A stretch of DNA of 64,000 nt from Streptomyces aureus (GTDB lineage: Bacteria; Actinomycetota; Actinomycetes; Streptomycetales; Streptomycetaceae), in contig NZ_JNZD01000003.1 of the NCBI RefSeq assembly GCF_000725495.1, positions 124,001-188,000 of the forward strand, written 5' to 3'. The notes beneath the pieces were generated by a model. That model did not search any database. It had not been told where the DNA came from and saw only the letters and a list, made by a program, of their open reading frames with translations. How positions within the stretch are numbered: position 1 is the first letter of the stretch; the number at the start of each line of letters is the position of its first letter. Of the stretch, positions 44,076 to 51,939 are shown one piece after another. Both the position numbers and the translations under genes were made by a program.

Positions 44076-44236
44076 GGGACTGCTCCTCGTCTGAGCGCCG
44101 TGACGAACCATCTTGTAGACAGCTTGTCAGCAAGTGCTACCGACGGGTAGCCCCGAGTTCCGGCAAACCGCACGGCAGGTACCGCACGGCCGCCACCGAC
44201 CGTTCCTCCCTCGCCCCAAGGAGAGGCCGTGCGCGG

Positions 44237-44259
44237 AGCCCCGGTCCGGCTCCGGGGCT
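44237..44259 (-). terminator. terminator hairpin at the F420-reductase-like stop codon
   Basis: AGCCCCGG (44237-44244) pairs with CCGGGGCT (44252-44259) around 7 bases and overlaps the minus-strand TAG at 44258. Confidence 0.6.
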
Positions 44260-44911
44260 AACGCGCCCTGCGCACCTCCACGTTGAAGTCCGCGTGCCCG
44301 AGGCCCTGCATGAGGTTCACCCACAGCGGCAGGTACATCTCCGTGGCCCGCGCCGTGCGGATGCCCCCCAGGTCGAACACGCGGTCCGAGGGCCAGCCGA
44401 ACTCGCCCAGCAGCGCGGTCACCTGCTCCTTGGCGCCCTCGTCGTCACCGGAGACGAAGATCTGGTGCTCGCCCGGCACCCTCGAAGGGTCGACCATCAC
44501 CTCGCAGTTGACGGTGTTGAGACTCTTCACCACCTTGGCCCGCGGGAACTCCCGCTGGATCTGCTCGCCCACGCTGTCCGACTCGACGGGAGACAGCCGC
44601 AGCTCGCCGTCCTCGAACGCCAGGGGGTTGGAGACGTCCAACAGCACCTTGCCGTCCAGGTTCTCCTCCCCGGCCGACCGCAGCACCGTGAGCGCGATCC
44701 GCCCGCCCACCGCGTTCAGCACCACCTCGCCGAACGCCGCGGCGTCCTCGAAGGTGCCGTGCTGTGCCGTGGGACCCGCACCCTCCGCCCACGCGACGGC
44801 CGCCGCGTTGTCCTTCGTGCGCGAACCCAGACAGACCTCGTGCCCCAGACCGACCAGCTTGCCGGCCAGGGTGCGCCCGACGTCGCCCGTGCCCAGAACC
44901 CCGTATCGCAT
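44258..44911 (-). CDS. NADPH-dependent F420 reductase-like protein
   Basis: A 217-residue Rossmann protein: MRYGVLGTGDVGRTLAGKLV has GxGxVG, then CLGSRTKDN (the SR after strand 2 favours NADP), LDVSNPL and KVVKSLNTVNCEVMVDPSRV. This is the Fno/NADP oxidoreductase coenzyme F420-dependent family. The enzyme would exchange hydride between F420 and NADP, though actinobacterial paralogues may use other substrates. The ATG at 44911 has GGGAGGA 5-6 bases upstream. An F420-dependent oxidoreductase is encoded at 62746. Confidence 0.85.
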   Translation of the reverse strand: MRYGVLGTGDVGRTLAGKLVGLGHEVCLGSRTKDNAAAVAWAEGAGPTAQHGTFEDAAAFGEVVLNAVGGRIALTVLRSAGEENLDGKVLLDVSNPLAFEDGELRLSPVESDSVGEQIQREFPRAKVVKSLNTVNCEVMVDPSRVPGEHQIFVSGDDEGAKEQVTALLGEFGWPSDRVFDLGGIRTARATEMYLPLWVNLMQGLGHADFNVEVRRAR

Positions 44912-45161
44912 CGTCGTTCCTCCCGTTGTCGGGACCGCCGGCGCCGACGGCCCGCGGTCATTGTGCTCCGGGGCGCGCTCCGGAGCGGCCGTTTCACCTG
45001 GACACCCGGGGAATGTGTCGGGCGGGACGGTGGGGTGGCCGGTCGAAAACCCTCGTATTTGTACGGGGGCTTTCGGCGTCGTGTCGCCCGTGTCGCCCGG
45101 CGAGAACAGCCCGTGAACGCTCCGCGGCGGGGTCCCTGTGCAATCCGTAAGGGTTCGAGGA

Positions 45162-45175
45162 TTGGTCTTGACCAA
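45162..45175. promoter_or_regulatory. TTGGTC-TT-GACCAA inverted repeat (dre-like)
   Basis: A 14-bp inverted repeat 99 bp upstream of the GntR start, in the 362-bp region that separates F420 reductase-like and GntR genes. It closely resembles the HutC/DasR-type operator TGGTCTAGACCA. It could be bound by DasR or by the GntR protein encoded here. Confidence 0.55.
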
Positions 45176-45230
45176 GGGTGGGGGCGGCCCTATGGTCGCA
45201 GGGTTAGTGCAGGAACCTTTAATAAACAAG

Positions 45231-45244
45231 GGCGTTAAAACGCC
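45231..45244. promoter_or_regulatory. GGCGTT-AA-AACGCC inverted repeat
   Basis: A perfect 14-bp inverted repeat in an AT-rich stretch (TTAATAAAC just before), 30 bp upstream of the GTG at 45274. Its place between promoter and gene fits an autoregulatory operator. Confidence 0.5.
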
Positions 45245-45273
45245 GCCGGGCCACGGCGATTGCGGAGGACAGG

Positions 45274-46035
45274 GTGGGGACCACGCAGTTGGAATCGGTG
45301 CCGGAACCGAAGTACTGGCACCTGAGGACCGTGCTCAGCGAGGCGCTGGACTCCGAGTTCACCGTGGGCGAGATCCTGCCCAACGAACGTGACCTCGCGG
45401 CCCGTTTCGGGGTCGCCCGGGCGACCCTGCGCCAGGCGCTCGAACAGCTCGAACTGGAAGGCCGTCTCCAGCGCCGGCGCGGTGTGGGCACCACGGTCGC
45501 GCCCCCGCGCGTGGGCGTGGCCGTCGGAACCGAACAGCACGTGTGGCCGGGGGCGGCGGGCGACACCTGGCACGCGGCGGACTGCGCGGTGAGCGCGCCG
45601 CCCGCGTCGGTGGCCGGCATCCTGGAGACCGCCGACGGCGAGGCGGTGCACACCGTTCGCCGGTCGCTGGTGACACACGGTCAGCCCGTCGCCGCCGAGC
45701 TCCTGTACATCCCGGAGTCCTCGGTGCCGGACCTGTCGGCGATCGACGCGCCCTCGGGTGCGGCACGCGCGCGTGCGGTCCTGCGGGAGCTCCAGCGCCT
45801 GGACCTGGAGGGCCAGGACCGGGCCGTCGAGCTGGGCTCGGCCCGCGCGGACGACGCCAAGGAGCTCGACCGACTTCCCGGGGCGCCCGTCCTCGTCGTC
45901 ACGACCCGCTTCTTCAGCGAGGGCCGCACCGTGGCGGTGTCCGTGGCCACCTACCGCGCCGACACCTGCCGGCTCACGTTCGGTGACTCGGGCGGCGTGG
46001 AGATCCACCACGACCCGGAGCGTCGCGCCTCCTGA
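45274..46035 (+). CDS. GntR-family regulator (HutC/UTRA type)
   Basis: A 253-residue regulator. The winged helix is near residues 20-72 (GEILPNERDLAARFGVARAT, LRQALEQLELEGRLQRRRG), followed by a UTRA ligand domain ending ATYRADTCRLTFGDSGGVEI. HutC-type members sense sugar phosphates or similar metabolites; DasR is a close structural relative. The GTG at 45274 has GGAGG 5-6 bases upstream. Two palindromes in the upstream region are candidate operators. No transport operon adjoins, so its targets are elsewhere. Confidence 0.88.
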   Translation: MGTTQLESVPEPKYWHLRTVLSEALDSEFTVGEILPNERDLAARFGVARATLRQALEQLELEGRLQRRRGVGTTVAPPRVGVAVGTEQHVWPGAAGDTWHAADCAVSAPPASVAGILETADGEAVHTVRRSLVTHGQPVAAELLYIPESSVPDLSAIDAPSGAARARAVLRELQRLDLEGQDRAVELGSARADDAKELDRLPGAPVLVVTTRFFSEGRTVAVSVATYRADTCRLTFGDSGGVEIHHDPERRAS

Positions 46036-46043
46036 GCCGACCG

Positions 46044-46123
46044 GCCCGGACGCAGCGCTCCGTCCGGGCACGGGGCGAAACCACACCCGTCGCACCCCTG
46101 AAGACACCTCGGGGCGCGACGGG
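46044..46123 (+). terminator. two terminator hairpins after the GntR gene
   Basis: First, GCCCGGACG (46044-46052) pairs with CGTCCGGGC (46061-46069). Second, CCCGTCGCACCCC (46086-46098) pairs with 46111-46123 with one mismatch and is followed by TTTCGTGTT. The tandem terminators separate the GntR gene from the repeat array. Confidence 0.7.
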
Positions 46124-46210
46124 TTTCGTGTTCGGCGGGATGGGGCCACGGCGACAGTTGTGGAGATGGCCCTGGCCCTGCGTCGGGCCGGGCGCCGGTG
46201 AGGAGTCGCC

Positions 46211-46480
46211 GCCTGGCCCCGGTGTCAGCCTCGGTGCGGCGCCTGGTCCCGGTGTCAGCCACGGTGCGGCGCCTGGTCCCGGTGTCAGCCACGGTGCGGC
46301 GCCTGGCTCCGGTGTCAGCCACGGTGCGGCACCTCGCCCTGGTGTCAGCCCCGGTGCGGCGCCTCGCCCCGGTGTCAGCCCGGGCGCAGCGCCTGGCTCC
46401 GGTGTCAGCCGCGGCGCGGCACCTCGCCCCGACGTGAGCCGCGGCGCGCCGGCCGCCCCGGACCTCAGCCGCGGCGCGCC
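46211..46480. repeat. 30-bp tandem repeat, 9 copies, ending in the ROK gene
   Basis: Nine head-to-tail units of exactly 30 bp, each like GCCTGGTCCCGGTGTCAGCC followed by ACGGTGCGGC. The phase is kept throughout; units 2 to 5 differ at few positions and later units drift. Every unit has TCA at the same place, and in the last unit this TCA is the minus-strand stop codon of the ROK gene (46465-46467). The array thus looks like repeated copying of the 3' end of that gene. It is not a CRISPR array: there are no unique spacers. Confidence 0.85.
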
Positions 46481-47625
46481 GTCACCGTGCCCTCCACCGC
46501 GAACAGTTCTTCCTCCACATGGTCGAGGGCCAGCCGCAGCGCGCCCGTCGCGACGGCCGCCTCGCCCAGAAGTGACAGGGCCACCTTGGGCGGCCGCAGG
46601 CAGTAGCGCGCCAACTCCCTTCGCAGCGGCTCCAGTACGCCGTCCAGCCCCGCGGCCCAGCCGCCGATGACGACCAGTTCCGGGTCGAGGGCGAGCACCA
46701 GCGCGGCCACGTCGTGCACGAGCCGCTGGATGAAGCGGTCCATCGCCGCGCGCGCCCGCAGGTCGCCGTCCTTGGCCAGCGCGAACACCTTCGCGACCGC
46801 CTGCTCGTCGAGCGGGTGCAGCGGCTCGTCCGTCGTCGACAGCAGCGTCTCCGGGGTGACGTCACGGCCCAGCAGATGCAGCGCGCCGATCTCGCCGGCC
46901 GCTCCGCCGAAGCCCCGGTGCAGCCGCCCGCCGATCAGCGCGCCGGCGCCCGGGCTCAGCCCCGCCAGGACGAACACGACGTCGTCCGACTCGGTCGCCG
47001 CGCCCTTCCAGTGCTCCGCGACCGCCGCCGCGTTGGCGTCGTTCTCGACGAGCACCGGACACTTGAAGGAACGGCTCAGCCGTTCGCCCAGCGGCAGGCC
47101 GGTCCACTCCGGCAGTGCCGTCCCCAGGCGTACGGTGCCGTCCGCCTCCACGATGCCCGGGCTGCCCACGCCCACCGCGCGCAGCGAACTGCGGGCCACG
47201 CCCGCCCTGCGCAGCAGCTCGGCGACCGCCATCCGCAGCCGTTCCAGCCGCTCGTCGGCCGAAGCGGTCTCCTCCACGTCCTTGGCCATCGCGCCCATCA
47301 CGCGCCCGTCCAGGTCCGCGAGCAGCGCCGCGACACGGTGCGGGCCGATCTCCAGGCCCAGCAGGTGCCCCGCCTCGGCCCGGAACCGGTACCGGCGTGC
47401 CGGACGCCCCTGACGCCGTGTGGCGCCCTCCTCGGCCGCCTTCTCGACGACGAGCCCGTTCTCGATCAGCCCCTCGACGACCCCTTCGACCGTCGGCCGT
47501 GACAGGCCGGTCACCCGGGTGATCTCGGTGAGGGTCGCGCAGTCCGTGGCACGCAGGGCGTGCAGGACCACCGCGGAATTGATCCGTCGCAGCAGAGAGG
47601 GATCCCCGCCGGTCAACCGCCCCAA
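46465..47625 (-). CDS. ROK-family transcriptional regulator without zinc motif
   Basis: A 386-residue ROK protein. An N-terminal MarR-like winged helix (LTEITRVTGLSRPTVEGVVE) precedes a sugar-kinase-like fold with LGLEIGPHRVAALLADLDGR, VGVGSPGIVEADGTV and ENDANAAAVAEHW. The usual ROK zinc motif (CxCGxxGCxE after GEIGH) is replaced by GEIGALHLLGRDVTPETLLS, so it lacks metal and probably kinase activity. The TTG at 47625 has GGGAGGA 6 bases upstream. The target is unknown; ROK repressors generally answer to sugars. Its 3' end is repeated in tandem. Confidence 0.85.
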   Translation of the reverse strand: MGRLTGGDPSLLRRINSAVVLHALRATDCATLTEITRVTGLSRPTVEGVVEGLIENGLVVEKAAEEGATRRQGRPARRYRFRAEAGHLLGLEIGPHRVAALLADLDGRVMGAMAKDVEETASADERLERLRMAVAELLRRAGVARSSLRAVGVGSPGIVEADGTVRLGTALPEWTGLPLGERLSRSFKCPVLVENDANAAAVAEHWKGAATESDDVVFVLAGLSPGAGALIGGRLHRGFGGAAGEIGALHLLGRDVTPETLLSTTDEPLHPLDEQAVAKVFALAKDGDLRARAAMDRFIQRLVHDVAALVLALDPELVVIGGWAAGLDGVLEPLRRELARYCLRPPKVALSLLGEAAVATGALRLALDHVEEELFAVEGTVTARRG

Positions 47626-47722
47626 CGTCCGTCCTCCCAGCTCGTACGCGTGTTGGCCGGATCGTACTCGCAGCCGGGGACCCCGGCGAGGGCCGGGGAC
47701 CCTTTACCGTCCTCGGGCCCCT

Positions 47723-48385
47723 TCAGCCCGGAGCCACGAACCCCGATTCGTACGCCGCGATGACCGCCTGCGTGCGGTCCCGGGCTCCCAGCTTCGCCAG
47801 TACGGAGCTGACGTGCGACTTGACCGTCTCGGTGCCGACGACCAGCCGCGCGGCGATCTCGGCGTTGGACATCCCGCGGGCCATCAGCCGCAGCACCTCC
47901 GCCTCGCGCTCCGTCAGCGCGGCCCGCTCCATCGCCGCCCGCGCCGCCGGACTGCCCCCGCCGTCCCCGTAGTCGGCAGCCAACTGCCGTACGGAGGCGG
48001 GGAACAGCAGCGACTCGCCCTCGGCCACCAGCCGGACCGCGTGCACGATCTCGGCCGGCCGCGCCCGCTTCAGCAGGAAGCCGTCGGCCCCCGCGCGCAG
48101 TGCCTCGTAGACGTACTCGTCGTTCTCGAAGGTGGTCACCACGAGGATCTTGGGCGGCTCGGCGACGGTCCGCAGGAGCGCGCGGGTGGCCTCGATACCG
48201 TCCATGAGGGGCATGCGGACGTCCATGGCGACCACGTCCGGACGCAGCTGCCGCACGAGCGGGATCACGGCGGCGCCGTCGGCGGCCTCACCGACGACCT
48301 CGATGTCGGGCTGCGCCTCCAGAACGGCGCGCAACCCCGCGCGGACGAGGGGTTCGTCGTCGACGAGCAGAACGGTGACCGGCAT
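47723..48385 (-). CDS. NarL/FixJ-type response regulator
   Basis: A 220-residue regulator: receiver domain with acidic pocket D9-D10, phospho-acceptor D55 in VVAMDVRMP, T in LVVTTFEND and K in FLLKRA, then a LuxR helix-turn-helix (LTEREAEVLRLMARGMSNAE, VGTETVKSHVSSVLAKLG). It lies 14 bases after the histidine kinase gene and is likely co-translated. Together they sit divergent from an ABC exporter, which they probably control. Confidence 0.93.
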   Translation of the reverse strand: MPVTVLLVDDEPLVRAGLRAVLEAQPDIEVVGEAADGAAVIPLVRQLRPDVVAMDVRMPLMDGIEATRALLRTVAEPPKILVVTTFENDEYVYEALRAGADGFLLKRARPAEIVHAVRLVAEGESLLFPASVRQLAADYGDGGGSPAARAAMERAALTEREAEVLRLMARGMSNAEIAARLVVGTETVKSHVSSVLAKLGARDRTQAVIAAYESGFVAPG

Positions 48386-48399
48386 CCGGCCAGCGTAGA

Positions 48400-49563
48400 T
48401 CAGTGCAGCGGCAACTCCGCATGCACCTGCCAGTCACCGCGGTCCGGGCCCGTACGGGCGCTGCCGCCGAGCAGCGCGGCCCGCTCCCGTATGCCCCGCA
48501 GACCACTGCCCCGCCCGGACCCCGATCTGCCGTCCGGCAGCGGATTGCGCACCTCCAGGGAGAGGGTGCCGTCCCGGACCTCGACCCGGACCCGCACCGG
48601 GACGCTCCCCGCGTGCCGGAGCACATTGGTGAGCGCCTCCTGGAGGATGCGGTACCCCTCCCTGGACACCGGACCGGCCACCGTCTCCACCGGGCCCGAC
48701 ACCTCGGCGTCCACCTTGGCGCCCGATACGCGCGCCGACTCCAGCAACCGGTCGGCGTCGGCCAGCGTGGGGCGCCCGCTCACCGGGCGCTCCGCCTCGC
48801 GCAGCACCCCCAGGACGCGTTCCAGGTCCTCCAGGGCGGCCCGTCCCGTCTCCTCGATGGCGGCCAGGGCCCGTCCGGTGAACTCGGGGTCGCCGGCCGC
48901 CCGCGCGGCTCCGGCCTGCACCACCGCGACGGTCAGCGCGTGGCCGATGGAGTCGTGCAGCTCCCGGGCGATGCGGTTGCGCTCCAGGAGCTGCTCGGTG
49001 CGCTCCTCCAGGGCGGCCAGCCGCTCGGTGGGGGAGGGGCCGAGGAGCCGCCGGGCGACCGCCGTGATGAGCTCGCCGATCCCGACCACCGCGCCGTACA
49101 GGGCGATCAGGGGCAGCGGGATCAGCAGGGCGCAGCTCCAGTGCGGTTCCAGGAGCCGCACCACAGGGTCGCCGGACGTCTCGTAGCCCAGGGCCGCCCT
49201 GGAGAGGTCGACGGTGATCATGGGGAGCCACACGGTGGTCATGGAGGCCGTCACGCCCAGCAGCAGGCGCGCCTCCAGCCAGAGCAGGGTCCGCCACCGG
49301 TCCCGCCATCCCGCCGAAGGAGCGACCGAGAAGCCCGCGTCCTCGCCGTCCCGGGCGCCCGGCGCCAGCATGAACCGCGCCTGCACCCCCTCGCCCCGCC
49401 GCACGGCCGGGATCAGCCCGAACGGAATCAGCAGGATCGCGGGCACCCACGGCCTCGAGGAGTCGATGTAGAGCCACACGCTGATGAACAGCATCGGCAC
49501 CCACAGGTGCAGCAGGCGGGTGTACGTCGTCCCCCACAGCAGCGGGCGCAGGAATCGGGCCAT
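48400..49563 (-). CDS. sensor histidine kinase (HisKA_3 type)
   Basis: A 387-residue membrane kinase. Two hydrophobic pairs lie in the N-terminal half (LHLWVPMLFISVWLYI; PAILLIPFGLIPAV; ALLIPLPLIALYGAVVGIG). The dimerisation motif is RNRIARELHDSIGHALTVAV, with the phospho-histidine near residue 202. ATPase boxes are LQEALTNVLRHA and GSGLRGIRERAALLGG. The ATG at 49563 has GGGAGGA upstream. The set, kinase-regulator-ABC exporter, matches antibiotic or envelope-stress detoxification modules, though the signal is unknown. Confidence 0.92.
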   Translation of the reverse strand: MARFLRPLLWGTTYTRLLHLWVPMLFISVWLYIDSSRPWVPAILLIPFGLIPAVRRGEGVQARFMLAPGARDGEDAGFSVAPSAGWRDRWRTLLWLEARLLLGVTASMTTVWLPMITVDLSRAALGYETSGDPVVRLLEPHWSCALLIPLPLIALYGAVVGIGELITAVARRLLGPSPTERLAALEERTEQLLERNRIARELHDSIGHALTVAVVQAGAARAAGDPEFTGRALAAIEETGRAALEDLERVLGVLREAERPVSGRPTLADADRLLESARVSGAKVDAEVSGPVETVAGPVSREGYRILQEALTNVLRHAGSVPVRVRVEVRDGTLSLEVRNPLPDGRSGSGRGSGLRGIRERAALLGGSARTGPDRGDWQVHAELPLH

Positions 49564-49671
49564 TGCGCCATCCTCCCAGCGGGCACCGACAGCGGACCTC
49601 CCCCGGGCGGGGGAGACGATCTCCACCCGCGGGGGAGGTGGACACCGGTGCCCGGCGGCCAGGCTGTGCCC

Positions 49672-50598
49672 ATGACCAGCATCGACGTCCAAGACCTGAC
49701 CAAGGAGTACGGCACCCGGCGCGCGGTGGACCACCTGTCCTTCAGCGTCCTCCCGGGCCGCGTCACCGGATTCCTCGGCCCCAACGGCGCCGGGAAGTCC
49801 ACCACCATGCGGCTCGTCCTGGGCCTGGACCGGCCCACCTCCGGCACCGCCACCATCGGCGGCCGCGCCTACGCCGACCTCGATGAACCGCTCCGGACGG
49901 TGGGCGCCCTCCTCGACGCGGGCGCCGCGCACGGCTCGCGGACCGCCAGGAACCACCTGAGGGCACTCGCAGCGGCCGGCCGCATCCCCGAACGCCGGGT
50001 CGACGAGGTGCTGGAGGAGACCGGCCTCGCCGCGGTGGCCCGCCGCCGGGTCAGGACGTACTCCCTGGGCATGCGTCAGCGTCTGGGCATCGCGGCCGCC
50101 CTCCTCGGCGACCCGCCCGTGGTGCTCCTGGACGAACCGTCGAACGGGCTGGACCCCGAGGGGATCATCTGGATCCGGGAGCTGCTGCGCCGGCTGGCGC
50201 GGGAGGGGCGCACCGTCCTCGTCTCCAGCCACCTCATGAACGAGACCGCCTCCTTCGCCGACCAGCTCGTCGTCCTCGGCCGCGGGCGGCTCCTGGCCGA
50301 CCTGCCGATGCGCGAGTTCATCGACGCCCGCGTGCAGCCGCGGGTCCGGGTGCGCGGCACGGACAGCCGCGCGCTGGGAGGCCTGCTCGCGCAGCACGGC
50401 ATCGAGGCCGTCGAGGGCGAGGAGGGCCGCTGGACCGCGTTCGACGCACGACCGGAGGACATCGGCCGTCTGACCGCGGCGGCCGGCCTCACCGTCCTCG
50501 AACTCGCCTCGGAGGAAGGCACGTTGGAACAGGCATATCTGGACCTGACCGCAGCCGAGACCGAGTTCGCCGCCCCCGCCCAGCCCCAGGAGGCCTGA
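49672..50598 (+). CDS. ABC exporter ATP-binding protein
   Basis: A 308-residue ATPase. Walker A GPNGAGKSTTMRL (residues near 35-47), signature YSLGMRQRLGIAAALL, Walker B PPVVLLDEPSNGLDPEG, and the H-loop SSHLMNE. It is the drug/peptide-exporter type (CcmA/BcrA) with a C-terminal domain of about 90 residues. CAGGCT lies 6 bases before the ATG, a probable -10 box. The permease gene follows after 2 bp. It is divergent from the kinase-regulator pair. Confidence 0.92.
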   Translation: MTSIDVQDLTKEYGTRRAVDHLSFSVLPGRVTGFLGPNGAGKSTTMRLVLGLDRPTSGTATIGGRAYADLDEPLRTVGALLDAGAAHGSRTARNHLRALAAAGRIPERRVDEVLEETGLAAVARRRVRTYSLGMRQRLGIAAALLGDPPVVLLDEPSNGLDPEGIIWIRELLRRLAREGRTVLVSSHLMNETASFADQLVVLGRGRLLADLPMREFIDARVQPRVRVRGTDSRALGGLLAQHGIEAVEGEEGRWTAFDARPEDIGRLTAAAGLTVLELASEEGTLEQAYLDLTAAETEFAAPAQPQEA

Positions 50599-50600
50599 CC

Positions 50601-51326
50601 ATGTCCTTCGCACCCGCACTCCGCGCGGAACTGATCAAGATCCGGACCCTGCGCTCGCTCCTGTGGGGCCTGCTGGGCGTCCTCGCGGCCACGGCCGCCT
50701 TCTCGGCGCTCGCCGGGCTCGACGACTCGGCCGACCCGGACTTCGACCCGCTCTTCTCGGCCTTCTTCGGCGTCACCTTCGGCCAGATCGCGGCCATCAC
50801 CTTCGGAGCCCAGGCGGTCTCGGCCGAGTACCAGGGCGGCGCGCTGCGCGTCTCGCTGGCGGCGGTGCCCGACCGAGGGCGCTGGTTCCTGGCCAAGACC
50901 CTGGCGGTCGGCGTACCGGCCCTGGGCGTCGGCCTCGTCACGGGCGTGGTCAGCCTGGTCGTGGGGACGTCCGTGCTCGGATCCCGGGCGGACGCCCTGA
51001 CCTGGCAGCAGGAACTTCGGGGCGTGGCCGGGTGCGCGGTCTATCTGGCGCTGATGGCCCTGTTCGCGGCGGGTCTGGCAGCCGTGCTGCGCAGCGGGGT
51101 CGCCACCTTGAGCATCCTGATCCCGTTCCTGCTGATCGTGTCCTTCGTCATCGGGAACGCGTCCGGGACGGTGGCGGACTTCCTGCCGGACAAGGCCGGC
51201 CAGACGGTCCTGCACGTCACGCAGCAAGGGTCTCTGGGCCCCTGGAGCGGGCTCGCCGTGACCGCTCTGTGGGCCGCCGCGGCCCTGGGCGCGGGCGCGT
51301 GGTGCGTCCGGCGCAGGGACGCGTGA
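50601..51326 (+). CDS. ABC-2 type permease
   Basis: A 241-residue membrane protein with six helices, typical of ABC-2 exporters: AELIKIRTLRSLLWGLLGVL at the start, and later AGLAAVLRSGVATLSILIPF and VLHVTQQGSLGPWSGLAVTA. AEYQGGALRVSLAAVPDRGR is the usual cytoplasmic loop after helix 2. It works with the ATPase just upstream to export an unknown compound. Confidence 0.9.
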   Translation: MSFAPALRAELIKIRTLRSLLWGLLGVLAATAAFSALAGLDDSADPDFDPLFSAFFGVTFGQIAAITFGAQAVSAEYQGGALRVSLAAVPDRGRWFLAKTLAVGVPALGVGLVTGVVSLVVGTSVLGSRADALTWQQELRGVAGCAVYLALMALFAAGLAAVLRSGVATLSILIPFLLIVSFVIGNASGTVADFLPDKAGQTVLHVTQQGSLGPWSGLAVTALWAAAALGAGAWCVRRRDA

Positions 51327-51384
51327 GCGGACCGGCCTCCTGACGCCTCACCAATTGTCAGTGGCGAGGGCTTTACTGGACGTC

Positions 51385-51840
51385 ATGACCATCGCGGAAC
51401 AGCTCGCCACGATCGACCGGCTGTGCGCCGAGGAGTTCCCCACGGCGCACAGCCGGTCGGTCGCCGGGTCGTACGGCGGGTTCGGGGGACCGGGGTTCCA
51501 CGCAGTCGCGTGGGAGCTGAGCGCCGGCTCTCTCCCGGGCCCGGAGCGCGAACGGGAGGTGGCCGAGCAGTACGAGGCGGAACGCGAGGCGCTGGCGCAA
51601 CGGCTGAGCGACCGACGGGGGGAGTCGCAGTGGATCAGCCTCGACGGCATGTTCCTGCGCGCGCAGCAGGGCGACGAGCGCATACCCGAGCCCTGGGCCC
51701 TGCTGAGCGCGCACATGAGGAACGTGGACGTGTGGAAGGCCGAGGAGGTCGGCCGGTGGATCGCCCTCGGTGTCTCCGGAACCGGACGGGACGCGGAGCC
51801 GAGGCTGCTGGTGGTGATCACGGACATCGATCCGCCCTGA
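51385..51840 (+). CDS. hypothetical protein, 151 residues
   Basis: A soluble, acidic protein that I do not recognise. Residues ERREVAEQYEAERE-like (EREREVAEQYEAEREALAQR) form an amphipathic helix; flanking parts are mixed. The sequence starts MTIAEQLATIDRLCAEEFPT. TTTACT (51372-51377) lies 7 bases before the ATG at 51385, so a leaderless start is likely; a TTG at 51355 would add ten residues. The last eight codons form the first unit of a 23-bp tandem repeat, and its TGA belongs to the second unit. Confidence 0.65.
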   Translation: MTIAEQLATIDRLCAEEFPTAHSRSVAGSYGGFGGPGFHAVAWELSAGSLPGPEREREVAEQYEAEREALAQRLSDRRGESQWISLDGMFLRAQQGDERIPEPWALLSAHMRNVDVWKAEEVGRWIALGVSGTGRDAEPRLLVVITDIDPP

Positions 51841-51906
51841 TCACTGGCGTGGATCCTTCCTGATCGCGGGCCCGGATCCGCCGTGATCACGGGCATGGAT
51901 CCGCAG
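51815..51906. repeat. 23-bp tandem repeat, 4 copies, starting inside the gene end
   Basis: Units of 23 bp at 51815, 51838, 51861 and 51884, of the type TGATCACGGGCATGGATCCG plus CCG; a fifth starts at 51907 (TGATCC). The first unit encodes the last residues VITDIDPP of the 51385 gene in another frame, and the TGA opening the second unit is the stop codon. Units keep exact length, so they arose by duplication. Confidence 0.85.
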
Positions 51907-51939
51907 TGATCCGGACTCCGGCGAGGCCGGGCGCGCCGG

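Noticed and set aside
46211..46480. CRISPR array
   Set aside because: Repeats are contiguous with no unique spacers, degenerate, and no cas genes are present.
46128..46670. Repeat protein with GAAPGPGVSH-type decapeptides
   Set aside because: The 30-bp repeat is open in several frames on both strands, it overlaps the ROK gene end, and there is no clear ribosome binding site.
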